Below, piece by piece: positions 46,105 through 57,743 of a stretch of 64,000 bases of DNA. The first letter of the stretch is position 1; every line of letters begins with the position of its first letter. The translations under genes were made by a program, and so were the position numbers. Below the pieces are notes generated by a model that saw nothing but the letters and a program-made list of their open reading frames with translations, did not search any database and had not been told where the DNA came from. The stretch lies in assembly GCA_019426215.1 (NCBI GenBank), contig CM033394.1, positions 11,614,195 to 11,678,194 of the forward strand, given 5' to 3'. The DNA is from Buddleja alternifolia. Its lineage: Eukaryota; Streptophyta; Magnoliopsida; Lamiales; Scrophulariaceae.

Positions 46105-47553
46105 AAACCTTCTACTTCCTATGGGATAGGAAGAATGGCACTAGAAGGGTTTTGATCCTTATTCTCTAAATAGGGTTTGCAAGTCTAAGAAAGTATTTGA
46201 CTGGACATCAATACAGAACAAGGACTTGCATGATATAAGTTTTGACAGAGAAAGTGCCAGTCGAACACTATAGGAATGATAGTGGGAACTTATGTCATGG
46301 ACATATTAGTTGGACTAATATGTTCGAACACGGCTCGCATCGGTTTCATCACATGGGTATTCACTCACTGACAGTCAATGATGAAACTGATAAGTTGTGA
46401 TAGGTACGCGTGAACCTTAGACCTGAGGAATCGAGTTGAAGATGTACTTGTGACATTAAGTCTGTCATTAGAGTAGTTAGATCCAAATCACCCTTTGGTG
46501 GGATCAACCTCGAAGTGCGACTTGATGGGCAAGTAGCATTGCTAACTGATTAGCAAAATGAGATTTATTCTCTCATAAGTGAATGAGCTAAATATCCTAT
46601 GCAGTCATGAATGAGTGAGGTTAAAAGTCTTTGGCCAAAGCATAAAAATGACCTCGACTCATTATGAGCTAAGCATATGGTTAAGTCATGTGAGTTTGAC
46701 TAAAACCATGACTCTCACTTGACTGGGATATAAGAATAAAAGGTTTATACTCGTACGGTATTCACAGCGTATATAGTTTGGAATGATCCTATTCATTCGT
46801 TCTCAATTGGGATATGATGTGAGCCACGTGACTGGCTAGGCGTTACTCATATTCTTTTGGTTTCTTCCCAATTGCCTTTTGAGACGAACCTAAAGAGTCG
46901 CGCTTAAAGGAAGTGCAAAGAGAAAATCATGGAGAAGACTTGAGAGAATTTTCGGTATTAGATATCGAGATTAATTAATTAATCATTAGATAATTTTATT
47001 AAACAATTAAATTAATGAATTAATTAATTCCTTAGAGGAATTTAATTATCATATTAACATGGATTTAATTGATTATTTAATTAATTTATTTATTGGATAA
47101 ATAATATTAATTATGTAATTAATTAAATAAGCATAATAGGGCTAAAGCCCGATGGCTAAAAAGGCCATAAAGTGGGGGGGGGGGTGTAATTTAGCCTAGG
47201 TTATTGTTTCATTGTAGTATAAATATACTACTTAGAGAGAAATTAACCTAAGGGAATAATAACACAAACTTTCTCTCCAAGTAAAATTCTCCATCCTCTC
47301 TCTTTCTCTCTAGCCGTCTTCCTCAAGAGAAGAAGAAGAAGATTTTTGTTTTTGACTCCGGCGTGGTAATTTAGAGACAGCGACGGATTTGCTGTTCAAG
47401 AAGGGATTGCAAAGCTGGTTCAGAATTCAACATACGCGAGAACGGTAATTGAATTCAAAACCCAATTTATATACGAGAAATAGAGATGAGCCACTGGGAT
47501 TTAAACATATTCTTCCGCTGTGTTTTTCTGATTTTATGCAATTTTTTGCAACA
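46105..47553 (+). repeat. copia LTR B (5'-truncated)
   Basis: Begins at TTCTACTTCCTATGGGATAGG, which matches an internal point of the solo LTR (about 11860). It then follows that LTR to GCAACA before the primer site. Its first ~170 bases are replaced by the gypsy fragment. Confidence 0.8.
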
Positions 47554-47554
47554 G

Positions 47555-47567
47555 TGGTATCAGTGCC
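47555..47567 (+). other. primer-binding site B
   Basis: TGGTATCAGTGCC, one mismatch to the initiator-methionine tRNA site, one base after LTR B. Confidence 0.82.
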
Positions 47568-48074
47568 AATCTCTGATTTCTGTATTTAATTGATTACGTG
47601 ATTATGTATTTTTTTGCGTTTTTGAAGCATGTTTTGAATATGTTTTTCATGATAATAATCCATGATTTTACTGCGTTAAACTCATGTATGTTGTAGTATG
47701 TTGACTTGTGAATTGAAAAATCTAATTTTTGTGAGAATCGGGTCGAAAAAACCCTGCGACGAGCGCGATGAAAACAACGTGTGCAGTCTGCGCGCTTGGC
47801 GCGCAGACAACACACGCTGTGCGCGCAGCGGGTGGCCTTGCGCTGGGCGCACGAGGGCCCTGTTTTGTGGGCCGGGTCCATGACCCGGGTCCTAACGGGT
47901 CGGGTTATTTTTCCTAGGGTCTAATTTTTAAATGAATGGGTTTTGGGCTATTTTAATTATCCGGGTGGGTCAAAAGAATGATGACCTGAATTTAATTAAA
48001 TAAACCCAAATTGTTCTAATTAAAATTATGGACTCTTCAATAAATTAGTTTTGGGCCTAATTAATTAAAATTAA
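47568..48074 (+). other. copia leader B, non-coding
   Basis: Leader with a GC-rich patch (47750-47900, GCGCGC and GGGTC motifs) then AT-rich sequence with GGGCCTAATTAATTAA. No coding frame is credible. Confidence 0.5.
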
Positions 48075-48660
48075 GGGATAATGGCAGACACCCCCCTCAG
48101 TTATGAGGTGATGTGCACTCATTGATTGAATGAAAAACTTACTGATTGATTGTTTCTTTCATATCACGTCGGTTATTCGTATCACCGTGCAAAGAATCCA
48201 GATAATAAACGATCTCTTTAATTGGATCAATTACAAGCACCACCCAATGTCCCCTAAAAAGCATTCAAAAGATAAGTTCAAAATTAGTTTTGCGTACGTA
48301 ACAAATTTTACAAAATAAAGTTGGGTTTTTAGTAGCTCACCCGGTGTTGTAAGGTGCAATAAACAACTTCTCGTCTGCGCAATCTTTCATGGCATTTGTT
48401 ATATATTGCGCTTGTAAGATACGCTGCGAAGGATTAATACCTGCTGCCGCAGCTATAGCATGTGGGCTAAGGAACCCGAAATTATTTGCTTTCTCTTCGG
48501 GGACCACATACTTAGCCCACATTTTTGCTGCCGGAACCATCATTTCTACCACCTCCACAGCACAAAATGTTGCTACAACCGCCTTTCTCGCTATTGCATC
48601 CATTTGGCTTTGATTTGCCCGACTTTTCAACATAAGGTGAGTGATTGGCTGGTCCAAACT
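48075..48660 (-). pseudogene. MULE-type fragment of a Ulp1-like protease gene, with intron
   Basis: The first minus-strand coding piece (48657-48341) ends SQRILQAQYITNAMKDC...LFIAPYNTG. A GTGAGC donor (48340) and TTTTTAG acceptor bound an 87-bp intron. The second piece (48253-48143) continues GGHWVVLVIDPIKEIVYYLD with no frame break, to another GTAAG donor. This is the core of a Ulp1/SENP-type cysteine protease: His in GHWV and Asp in YYLDSL are present, while the Cys exon is missing. It ends at GGGATAATGGCAGACACC (48075), which looks like a Mutator-type terminus. MULEs carrying Ulp1-like genes (Kaonashi/KI-MULE) are known in plants. The partner terminus was not found. SUMO-protease activity is not possible for this fragment. 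Confidence 0.8.
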
Positions 48661-49174
48661 TGTTCATTTTTTTGATTAAAAGCCATGTGGGGCTCGAATT
48701 TGTTGAATATTGTGGTGATTTTAGCTAGTGCGTATTTAATTGTTAACTTGCTCTGGGTGAAAACAAAGTTGGTTGGAGTTGATTTTTGGGTGAAAATTGA
48801 AGTTTGGGGGAGGGTTGGATAAGTCGAGAACTTGGTATTGTCATTTCACGTCGCAATGCTGCCAAATTTTTGAGAAAAAAAATGTGGGGAAAACTTGAGC
48901 CGCATCTAAGGGCATGAACAAGGCCGGGGAAGGTTTTTCTAGAATCCCCACGTCTACGATTAGGCAAAATGCCTAGAGTGATGAATAACTTGATCCACGT
49001 TTTTCAACCCAGAAATTTAAACCATAAGTCATAACGTCATTCTACTTAAGGAATGACCTATAGATGTCCCTGGCAGGCCTTCACTAAAAGACTTATTCAA
49101 TTTTCACAAGTTGGGGCATTTTAACGAGGCCTGCGAGGCGATTCGGGTCTTATGGGTTCAAGAATTCTTCGGTG
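48661..49174. other. unassigned stretch
   Basis: Possibly decayed upstream sequence of the Ulp1-like gene. No further motif seen. Confidence 0.35.
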
Positions 49175-50506
49175 CCGATGCGTAAAAACACATAATCGCA
49201 GCGGAAGGATTTCAAAATTTAATTAAAAACCCAAAAGTGTACTCTAATTCGCATAATTGAATCTCAAACATGCATTAACGAGTAAATCCAACTTACCCGT
49301 TGAAGCGAGGTGGTAGGAGAATCCAATTCTTCTTTTAAACTTTAAATTGATGAACTTCTTGAATTCTTCAACCCTCATGTTCTTCAATTTTTGAAGTTGT
49401 ACATGAATCCAACAACGAACTACGTTGCCTCTAAATTATCACACACAAATTGATGACAAAAAGTTCCCTTCTTGTTCTCTATAGGGGCGACGATTTTGAT
49501 GTATAAAGAAGGAGGATATTTTTCTTCTTCTATTCTTTGGATAGTTACAATACATGTAATGTATTTTCATCACTAGGTTAAAGTCAAGAGAGCCCTTTTA
49601 TAACTCAATGACTTGTTGATCAAAACAAAATAAAAGAGACCAATTTGATCATCCAACCTAGCCTAATTGGCATCTTCATGGACGCCCCATATAGGGCCCG
49701 AAATTCTTTTGTTTTGTTAATTTCTTTATTCAATTAATTATTTATTTTATCCAATAAATAAATATATTAATTAAATAATAAAATTAATTCCTTAATATAT
49801 TTCTCTAAGAAATTAATTAATAATTAATCTTATCCAATAATCAATTAATTATTTAACTTATCCAATAAATTAAATCTCTCCAAAATAAAATAGAAAATAG
49901 AAAATCCCTTTTTCAATATTCTTCATCAATTCTTTAGCGCGACTCTTTAGGTTCGTTCCATTTAGCAATGAGAGAAAACCAAAAGAAGTGAGTAACATTT
50001 AGCCAGTCATATGGCCCACTTCGTAGCCCCAATGAAATACGAATGAATGGATCATTCCACAACCTTTCAATTGTAAGTATCGTGTATGTATAATCCCTTC
50101 GTTCACGTTCCCCGGTCAAGTGAGAGTCATGGTTATGTCAAACTCACTGGACTTGACCATATGTATAAATTATAATAATACGAGATCATTGAGATCAATT
50201 TGGTGCCTAACACAATCGTCTCGTTTGCTTTGGCCAAAGACTTTGATCTCTATTTATCTATAATTACACAGGGTACATTCTCATTCACTTATGAGAGAAC
50301 AAATCCCTCTTAGATATCTGCTAAGACTACCACTTGCCCATCAAATCCGCATTTCGAGGTTGACCCCACCAACGGGTGAATTGGGTCTAACTGCTCTAGT
50401 GAAAGACTTGACGTCACAAGTGCATCTTTATCCTGATACTTCAGGTCAAAGGTTCACATATACCTATTACGCATAATCAATTCAGTCATTGAGAGTCACA
50501 AAGTGA
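49175..50506 (-). repeat. copia LTR R (reverse copy, truncated both ends)
   Basis: The reverse complement follows the solo LTR from about 12107 to 13450, with shared segments such as TAATTTAGAGRCAACGTA, AAGAAGAATTGGATTCTCC and CTTTGGCCAAAGCAAA. It lacks both terminal TG/CA ends. Confidence 0.82.
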
Positions 50507-50507
50507 A

Positions 50508-51852
50508 AAGATTAGACTCGGAATTTTTGGAAGTAATCCGATCACATGGGTTTTTACTCAGTGACTGTTAATGATTGCATTACTGATTATGAAGGTATGC
50601 GTGAGCCTTAGACCTGAGGAGTTACAGTCACAGTGTGCTTGTGACGTTGGATTATGTCACTAGAGTAGTTAGACCCAAATCATCCGTTGAAAGATGTGGT
50701 CAACCTCGAAATGCGTTCCAATAGGCAAGTAGCATGTGAGGTGATTACTAAGAAGGAATTCACTGTCTCGAAAGTAAACGAGAAGTATCCTATGTGATCA
50801 TAGGTAAATGATATTGAAAGTCTCTGGCCAGAGCTGATGAACTAACTCGTGTTTAGTAATCTCATATTACTATGATTCTTAAGCATAGTATCGAGTCCTG
50901 TGAGTTTGACATATTCCATGAATCTCACTCGATCGGGATACGTCAGTGAAGGGCTTATACTCATACGGTAGTCATAATCTAGAGGTTCGTAATGACATAG
51001 TCATTTCGTACTCGATTGGGCTATGATGTGGGGCCATGATATTGGTTAGGTGTCACCCACATCCTTTGGTATCCTGCCATTGCCAATTGAGACGAACCTA
51101 GAGAGTCGCGCTATAAAGGAATAGACGGGGAAATCAAGTCTTGTATTTGGAGGGTGTTTTTGGTAATTTGTCCTTTGGAAAGATGAATTAATTAATTGGA
51201 CAAATTAATTTAATTGGATTAAACAATGGTGAATTAAATTAATTAGTTTGAATATTTAATTGACTGGGTTAATTAAATATTTAAACTATAATATTAGTTA
51301 ATTAATTAATTAACAAGAATATTGATTTAATCGATATATATTTAATTGTATTAAATGTTAATTGATTAAATTAATTGGACTAAGTTGACTGGGTCAACAT
51401 AGCCCAATTATTGTCCAAAAGCCCTTTTGGGCGTTTACTGATGGGCTTCGTGGAGGATTTATTTAATCCTCTAACATAAGCCAGAGAACACAGTTGAAAC
51501 CCTATTTTAAGTAAATTCACATAACGTGAAATTCTCCATTAGAAATACTAGGCAGAGTAGAAAACATTTTCTCTCTTCCCAGTCCACTCGATCTCGCTAG
51601 CCGCTATGGAGATTGTGGAGATGGAGATTTTCCGGAGTCAATTCCGCCGCGTGATGATCTAGAGACGGTACAATTGAACCGTTGGAGAAGATTGAAGATT
51701 CGCGAAGATTAAAGTTGAATACGCGAAAAGGTAAGTTTTTCGTATTCATCTTTCTCTTGATTAAAATCGATGAAAGCCACGAATTGATCTTGGTTTAGGA
51801 ATCCGGATCTATTTTTTGTTTCTGCTGCGCATGCCCTACAGGATTCCCAACA
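50508..51852 (+). repeat. copia LTR C (5'-truncated)
   Basis: Starts in the CACATGGGTTTTTACTCAGTG region and runs to GATTCCCAACA one base before its primer site. It shares the CTTTGGCC/GGCCAGAG, AT-rich and TCTAGAGACGG segments of the family. Confidence 0.8.
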
Positions 51853-51853
51853 G

Positions 51854-51866
51854 TGGTATCAGAGCC
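51854..51866 (+). other. primer-binding site C
   Basis: TGGTATCAGAGCC, one base after LTR C. Confidence 0.88.
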
Positions 51867-52088
51867 AAATTTGTTGGCTTCATTGATTTATTTGCGTGTT
51901 CTTCGTGTTTATTTGATATCGTGTTGAATGCGTAAATTATTGATTAAGAATCAATATGTTAAGATCGAAAAATCTGTGGCTGTTTTGGAATTTATTAGAT
52001 TGGATCGAAAAAAATTCTGAAATTTATTAAATCTAAAAAAATTGTGATTTTGAATTAATTTTTTCCGACTGGTTCTAATTCGCGAATC
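51867..52088 (+). other. copia leader C, left part
   Basis: AT-rich leader following primer site C, ending at the poly(T) of the LINE at 52089. Leader-like sequence resumes beyond the LINE near 58450. Confidence 0.5.
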
Positions 52089-52118
52089 TTTTTTTTGAAG
52101 AGAAACGGAATAATTATA

Positions 52119-55100
52119 TTAGGCTAAGTCAGCCGCAATCAAAACCAACACATCCTCGGGGATATTAGAAGAATCCCCGATAACAAGCAAGCGAGCACCA
52201 CGTGCTAAAGAGTGAGCAACACAATTACCAGTTCTACGAATGAAAGAAAAACGAACAGAAGAAAAAGAAGCAGATAATAACCGAATATCTGAAACTAAAG
52301 AACCCACAGAAGACATGTCTTCCGATGGTGAATTAATTTTTTGGATGAGGGATAGACAATCACCCTCGAGAACCATATTACTCCAACCTTGTAGCAACGC
52401 CAAGCGGAGCCCATCTACACACGCCAATGCTTCTACCCCTTCAGCCGAACAGTGTCTAGCCAAGAATCTTCTTTGCCAATGCAAACAAGTCCCATTCGAA
52501 TCTCGAGCAACAATCCCCACTCCCACACCTTGCGGGTCAGTAAAAAGGGCTCCATCAAAGTTTATTTTCACCCACCCATTTGCTGGTGGAGACCAATGCA
52601 GGCATGTTGTATCTATTATTGGTATTCTTGGATCCTCTGTCAAATTACCAAAAGTCTCATGGGAAGATCGAATCATAGATACAAGTGAATCAGTGGAAAT
52701 ATCGTTATTTTCCATCACCTTCTGGTTCCTGTGATACCAAAGGTACCATAAAACCGTAAGGAACAAACCAAATTGGCCTGCATCAAGCTTACCATGGCAG
52801 CTTCTGATCCATGCTTCAATCGTATCCTTCCTATCTGAAATAACCTGAATCGGTAGCTCCATAACAGCCCAAATCAGTCGAGCATATGGGCACAACAGTA
52901 AGGTATGTGATAAATCTTCATTTTCGGAATCACACCTATGACACCCTTGATACACATCCATTTGGCATTTTAATAAATTGTGAGCAGTAGGCAGGGACTG
53001 TTTGCATGCTTTCCATGCAAAAACTCGAATCTTCGGCGGGACACGAGCCTTCCAGATAAATTGCCAAGACACCCCGGTTGGTTTAGGTACGCTAGAGGAC
53101 ACGACACCTCTCTTCTCTATGTCCTTGGCCAGGTGATAGGCACTTTTCACGTCAAACGTACCTGATTTGGAAAAATTCCAGACAAGGCGATCCGTATTAT
53201 GACTCGAACCTAACCGTATTGTTTTGATGATGGCTGCGTCTTCCGGACAGAATACCGTATCGATCAGATCAATATTCCACCACTCTGTTTGTTGATCAAT
53301 GATAGAACTTACTTTTGCATTTAAGGGCAGAAATCGATTACAAGTGAATGGGAAAAAATTAGACGGGCGAGGTAGCCATGGATCAGTCCAAATCGACACA
53401 CTCTTTCCATTACCGATTCTCCAACGACTACCATGTTTGATGATATGTCGAGCATCAAGAATGCTTCGCCATGTATAAGATGGTGCCGATCCCAAAGAAG
53501 CCGAAAGGTAATCAGAATCTGGAAAATACCGAGCTTTCAAGAGTCTACTAAGAAGGTTGTCTGGGTAATGCATTAATCTCCAGCCCTGCTTAGCTAGCAT
53601 AGCTAAATTGAAGGTCTTCAATTCTCGAAACCCCAGTCCACCGTCTTCCTTCTTATGACACAATTTACTCCAAGCCAGCCAATGAATTTTTCTACTATTC
53701 CTGTTATTCCACCAAAAATTCGCCATTGTTGACTCAATCTCTCGTATCAGAGTATCTGGGAGACGAAAACAGCCCATAGTGTATGTTGGGATAGATTGAA
53801 CTACGGCTTTCAATAAGACTTTTTTTCCCGCCTGAGAAAAGAATTTCGAACTCCACCCTTCAATTATCCCATGAATTCTATTCCTCAAAGAAGCAAAGAT
53901 ATCCTTTTTTGTTCGACCTACTATCGCCGGGAGCCCTAAATATTTTTCATGTTTGTCAGACAATTGAACACCCAGGATAGTAGCTAGACCTCGGGCTAAC
54001 GATCGCGAAACATTGTTACTGACGACCATAGATGATTTTGTAGATTGATTTCCTGACCGGACGCCAAAGCATACTTGTGAAGAATGTGTTTAATTACCCA
54101 CATCGATTGTGCATCCGCCCCCATGAAAATAAGTGTATCATCTGCAAACAGAAGATGAGAAATAATCGGTGCATCCGGACAAATACTAACCCCTCTGATT
54201 TCACCTTTTCTTTCCTCAGCCTGGATAAGACAACTAAATACTTCTGCACAAAACAAGAAAAGATAAGGTGATAGCAGGTCACCCTGTCGGATACCTCGTT
54301 GAGGTTCTAAGTATCCAAACTAGGTCCCCGTGAGCATGAAAGAATACGTTACAGATCGCACACACAACATAATCAGGTCAATCACTCTTTTATTAAATCC
54401 AAACCTCAAAAGAACTCTCTCTAGAAAGATCCATTCCACTCTGTCATACGCTTTGCTCATATCGATTTTAAGAGCTGCAAAACCCTCCTTACCAGAATTC
54501 TTGTTTTTCAAAAAGTGGTTAATTTCATACGCTATCAAAACGTTATCAGTAATAAGCCTACCGGGGATAAAAGCGGATTGGGATTTAGAAATAATGTCAT
54601 TTAAAATAGGTTTGAGCCGATTGGCTATGCATTTTGATATGATTTTATAAACGACATTACACAGACTAATTGGGCGAAACTGGGAGACTGATTCAGGTTT
54701 ATCAACTTTGGGTATAAGCACAATATGTGTGTAGTTAAATTTGGGAAAAAAGGACTTATTATTTAACGAATCAAGAACACACACAAAAATGTCCTTGCCA
54801 ACCAGGTGCCAGAAATGCTGGAAAAAAATAGGGGACATACCGTCGGGACCTGGAGATTTGAGTGGATGCATCTGGTTCAGAGCAATTTTAACCTCTGTGG
54901 AAGTATACGGGCTGCAGAGAGACCGATTCATAGCTTCTGACACCCGAGGTTGGACCGATTCCAAAACTTCATCAAGGATTGTAGCTGGTGGATCAATAGA
55001 AGAAAAAATTTGCTTGAAGTAGTTGGATATCACTGTATGAATCTCATCCTCTTTAGTATGCCATTGACCCTTATTATCTTTTATTTTGCTAATAGAGTTA

Positions 55101-56248
55101 CTTTTCAGCCTAGAGGACGCATTTGAATGGAGAAAACCAGTGTTCCGATCTCCTTCTTTTATCCAGAGAACACGACTTTGTTGTTTCCAAGCTAATTCCT
55201 CGCATGAACGAAGCTCTTCGAGCTCTTTTCGTGCTTTGAATTCTGCTTGTTTAGACTCCGTCGTGACCAAACCCTTTTTTAAGTCTTTTATCAATTTTTC
55301 AAGCTCAATGATACACGTTTTGCTATGATTAAGAGAAGACTTATCCCAATTTAACAGACCAATTCTACAATTTTTAATATTCATCCTCACTTTCTCACCA
55401 TACGAATCATGATTAGAAGGATCCCAAGCGTTTTTAATAACATCCATGCAATCACTCTTACGAATCCAAACAGACTCAAAGCGGAAGCGTTTTTTCTTTT
55501 TAATAGACTTAGCAACTCTAGCAGGGGATGTGGAAATTAAAATCGGGCTATGATCCGAATGTAAGACATCAATGTGAGTGACCGAGACATTAGGGAAGAG
55601 ATCACACCATCTAGTATTTGCACACCCTCTATCCAAACGAGCACGAACTGTATGGGGAAATTCATGATTATTAGACCACGTAAAAATATCACCCGAAAAA
55701 CCAAGATCATGAAGACCCGTATCAGATAGTGCTTCACGAAAGTCCCTCATTTGCCATAACGGTCTTTCGTTTCGACTCTCCTGTTCATTAGGGGTCAAGA
55801 TTTCATTAAAATCGCCGCATACAAGCCAGGGTGAAAAGTGCCCGACATTGAGCCTACGGAGAATGTTCCAACTATCTTTACGAAGCGAGGTCTTAGGATT
55901 ACCATAGAAGCCCGTGAAATGCCAGGCAGACGAAGTAGGGGAGGGATAAACAGAGACATCGATATGCGAACGAGAAAAAGATTGTAAAATAACATCACAA
56001 CCCTTATTCCACATGAGACCGAGACCCCCCCAGAGACCCGTCAACTCGACACAAACACCGAAAAGACCTAATCTAGACTTAAGAAAATCGAAAGACAAAG
56101 CATTAAATTTAGTTTCCGACAAAAAAACAATAGATGGGCGGTGACAACGGATCAGGTCCGTTAATTCTTGAACTACCCGAGCCCCACCCAGGCCCCGGCA
56201 GTTCCAACTTAGGATATTTATGAGGATCGGCTGGGCTGCCCAACAGCC
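52119..56248 (-). pseudogene. LINE ORF2: endonuclease, RT, zf-RVT, RNase H (two lesions)
   Basis: Open from 56248 with ILSWNCRGLGG, the endonuclease start with its conserved Asn. No ATG precedes it, the first being at 56122 (MSETKF). Endonuclease motifs VCGDFNEI and HSDHSPI follow. RT has FRPISLCNVVYKI, KIDMSKAYDRVEW and, past a single TAG at about 54320 (a likely former Gln codon), GIRQGDLLSPYLF and LLFADDTLIF. A one-base deletion in an A-run near 54030 shifts the frame. The last 636 codons (54029-52119) hold EKYLGLP, the zf-RVT region (WKACKQSLPT, CHRCDSENEDLSHTLLLCP) and RNase H (KINFDGA, AEGVEAL, LEGDC, VAHSLAR). All catalytic acids are visible. Almost intact. Confidence 0.93.
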
Positions 56249-56351
56249 TCAGCTGTAGACTCGGGAGATTCTGAAATGCAGACATGAGATCGCTTCTTTA
56301 CTAGTTCCAGAACTTCCACAGGAATGGGAGAAATATCATGCATTTTCCTTT

Positions 56352-57743
56352 TCAAAGATTTTGGAGTGAATTTTTTTGAATAACCCTTTTTCTTCGAGAA
56401 GACACAGATTTGTGGTCGTGACGAGCCGAAGACATAGCAAATTGCAAAGGGATATTGATTAAAATAGGAGATGGGGGAGGGGCGTTTGTTTCAGAAATCT
56501 GGTCACCATCTCCATATGGCTCATTAAATAAGCGTCGTTGTGAAGCGGGAGGGTTTGGTGACTGGATTATGACCTGAATAGCTTGTGTTTCTCCGGTGGG
56601 GGATTGGACTGACCTCGCGATAACGGGATGCACCCTAAGGGCATCAATGGTGTGATCCAATTCATGGGAAGAGGAGATAGGGCGTTGATTTTTATCACCA
56701 GGTGAAACAATCTTGACTGGAGAAGTAATCATAGGAACCAGGGACCCTACCGTAAGCGAGTTAAGATAAGTAGAGGGAGAAGCACCAGAAGTGCCCTCCA
56801 TCTCACAATCTGAAATTGGTTGTTTATGTGAAGCATTATGGGTTTCAGTACCCTCTGATTTTTCGACCTGAGCACGAACGGGGAGTTGATGATCATGGGG
56901 TCGGGAATCCTTACGCCATGTCGTGGCAAGGGAGCTCCGGGAAGTATTCTCATTATGCGGAGAGAAGGCATCACTACCTCTTCGCATTGAGCGATAAGGA
57001 TAACTCATTCTGGATGGGGCCCGGAGTGAAGGACTAAAAGGAAATTCTTTATCGGATTTTTTAAAAACATCTTTATTTGGATCTTCGCAAAATTGAAAAA
57101 TATGACCTATAATACCACAGATATAGCAAAAATTTGGCAGACGTTCGTAGGTATAGGATATATTGAAATTGTTAGAACCAGCTCTGAAAAACGAGACACG
57201 ACGAAGAGGTTTAGACACGTCCAAACCCACCCTAATCCTCAAAGTAGACCCCCCTGACACCCCATTTCTAGCCAAATCAACAGAACGAAACTGTCCTAGT
57301 GAGTTTCCTATAAAGGACGCCATATCCTCGGTCATTTTACTAATCGGGAGACCTTTAGCTAAGACATAGAAATCGACCCACCATAACGGAACTGAAAAAG
57401 GGTCATCATTTTCAAGTAAAAGTTTCAGAATCACGAGATCATTATCGTAACACCAGGGTCCCCCCTCTAGGACTTTGTCGAGGTCATTAGGGCTTTCAAA
57501 ATTCAAAAGAAAACGACCATTATCAAGCTTTTCAAAATCAATACGTTTTCTTGGTTTGAAAGCAGTCAACATAGTTTCTTTAAACGCATTGAAATTGAAT
57601 CTAGACCCAGACAAAATACGACCAACAACAACCCTATCGAAAGGATTACTACCTGGTTTCCAAACATCCGCCGGTATTTCTATTTCAGTTTTTTCCAGAT
57701 CCGAAAGAGATATCCGATCGAACCTGCAGATTTGATCCTCCAT
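56352..57743 (-). CDS. LINE ORF1 protein (DUF4283, CCHC), intact
   Basis: A complete 463-codon frame, MEDQICRFDRISLSDLEK at 57743 to a stop at 56352. Residues about 25-185 form DUF4283, an RRM-like RNA-binding fold (GRILSG, FNAFKETM, NGRFLLNFES, VLEGGPWCYDNDLVIL, LWWVDFYVLAKGLP). Residues about 205-222 are the zinc knuckle CYICGIIGHIFQFC (CX2CX4HX4C). The rest is a basic, Ser/Pro-rich tail. In L1-type elements this protein coats the element's RNA and helps target-primed reverse transcription. The length and the absence of stops are as expected for a functional ORF1. It lies about 100 bp upstream of ORF2 in transcription order. Confidence 0.92.
   Translation of the reverse strand: MEDQICRFDRISLSDLEKTEIEIPADVWKPGSNPFDRVVVGRILSGSRFNFNAFKETMLTAFKPRKRIDFEKLDNGRFLLNFESPNDLDKVLEGGPWCYDNDLVILKLLLENDDPFSVPLWWVDFYVLAKGLPISKMTEDMASFIGNSLGQFRSVDLARNGVSGGSTLRIRVGLDVSKPLRRVSFFRAGSNNFNISYTYERLPNFCYICGIIGHIFQFCEDPNKDVFKKSDKEFPFSPSLRAPSRMSYPYRSMRRGSDAFSPHNENTSRSSLATTWRKDSRPHDHQLPVRAQVEKSEGTETHNASHKQPISDCEMEGTSGASPSTYLNSLTVGSLVPMITSPVKIVSPGDKNQRPISSSHELDHTIDALRVHPVIARSVQSPTGETQAIQVIIQSPNPPASQRRLFNEPYGDGDQISETNAPPPSPILINIPLQFAMSSARHDHKSVSSRRKRVIQKNSLQNL

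Noticed and set aside
47594..47883. Arg/Cys-rich open frames in a GC patch
   Set aside because: They lie in a retrotransposon leader full of GCGCGC motifs, with no domain and open frames on both strands.
52070..52090. Target duplication for the minus-strand LINE
   Set aside because: Bases next to the poly(A) (CTAATTCGCGAATC) resemble several spots near 58440-58600 but none matches well enough.
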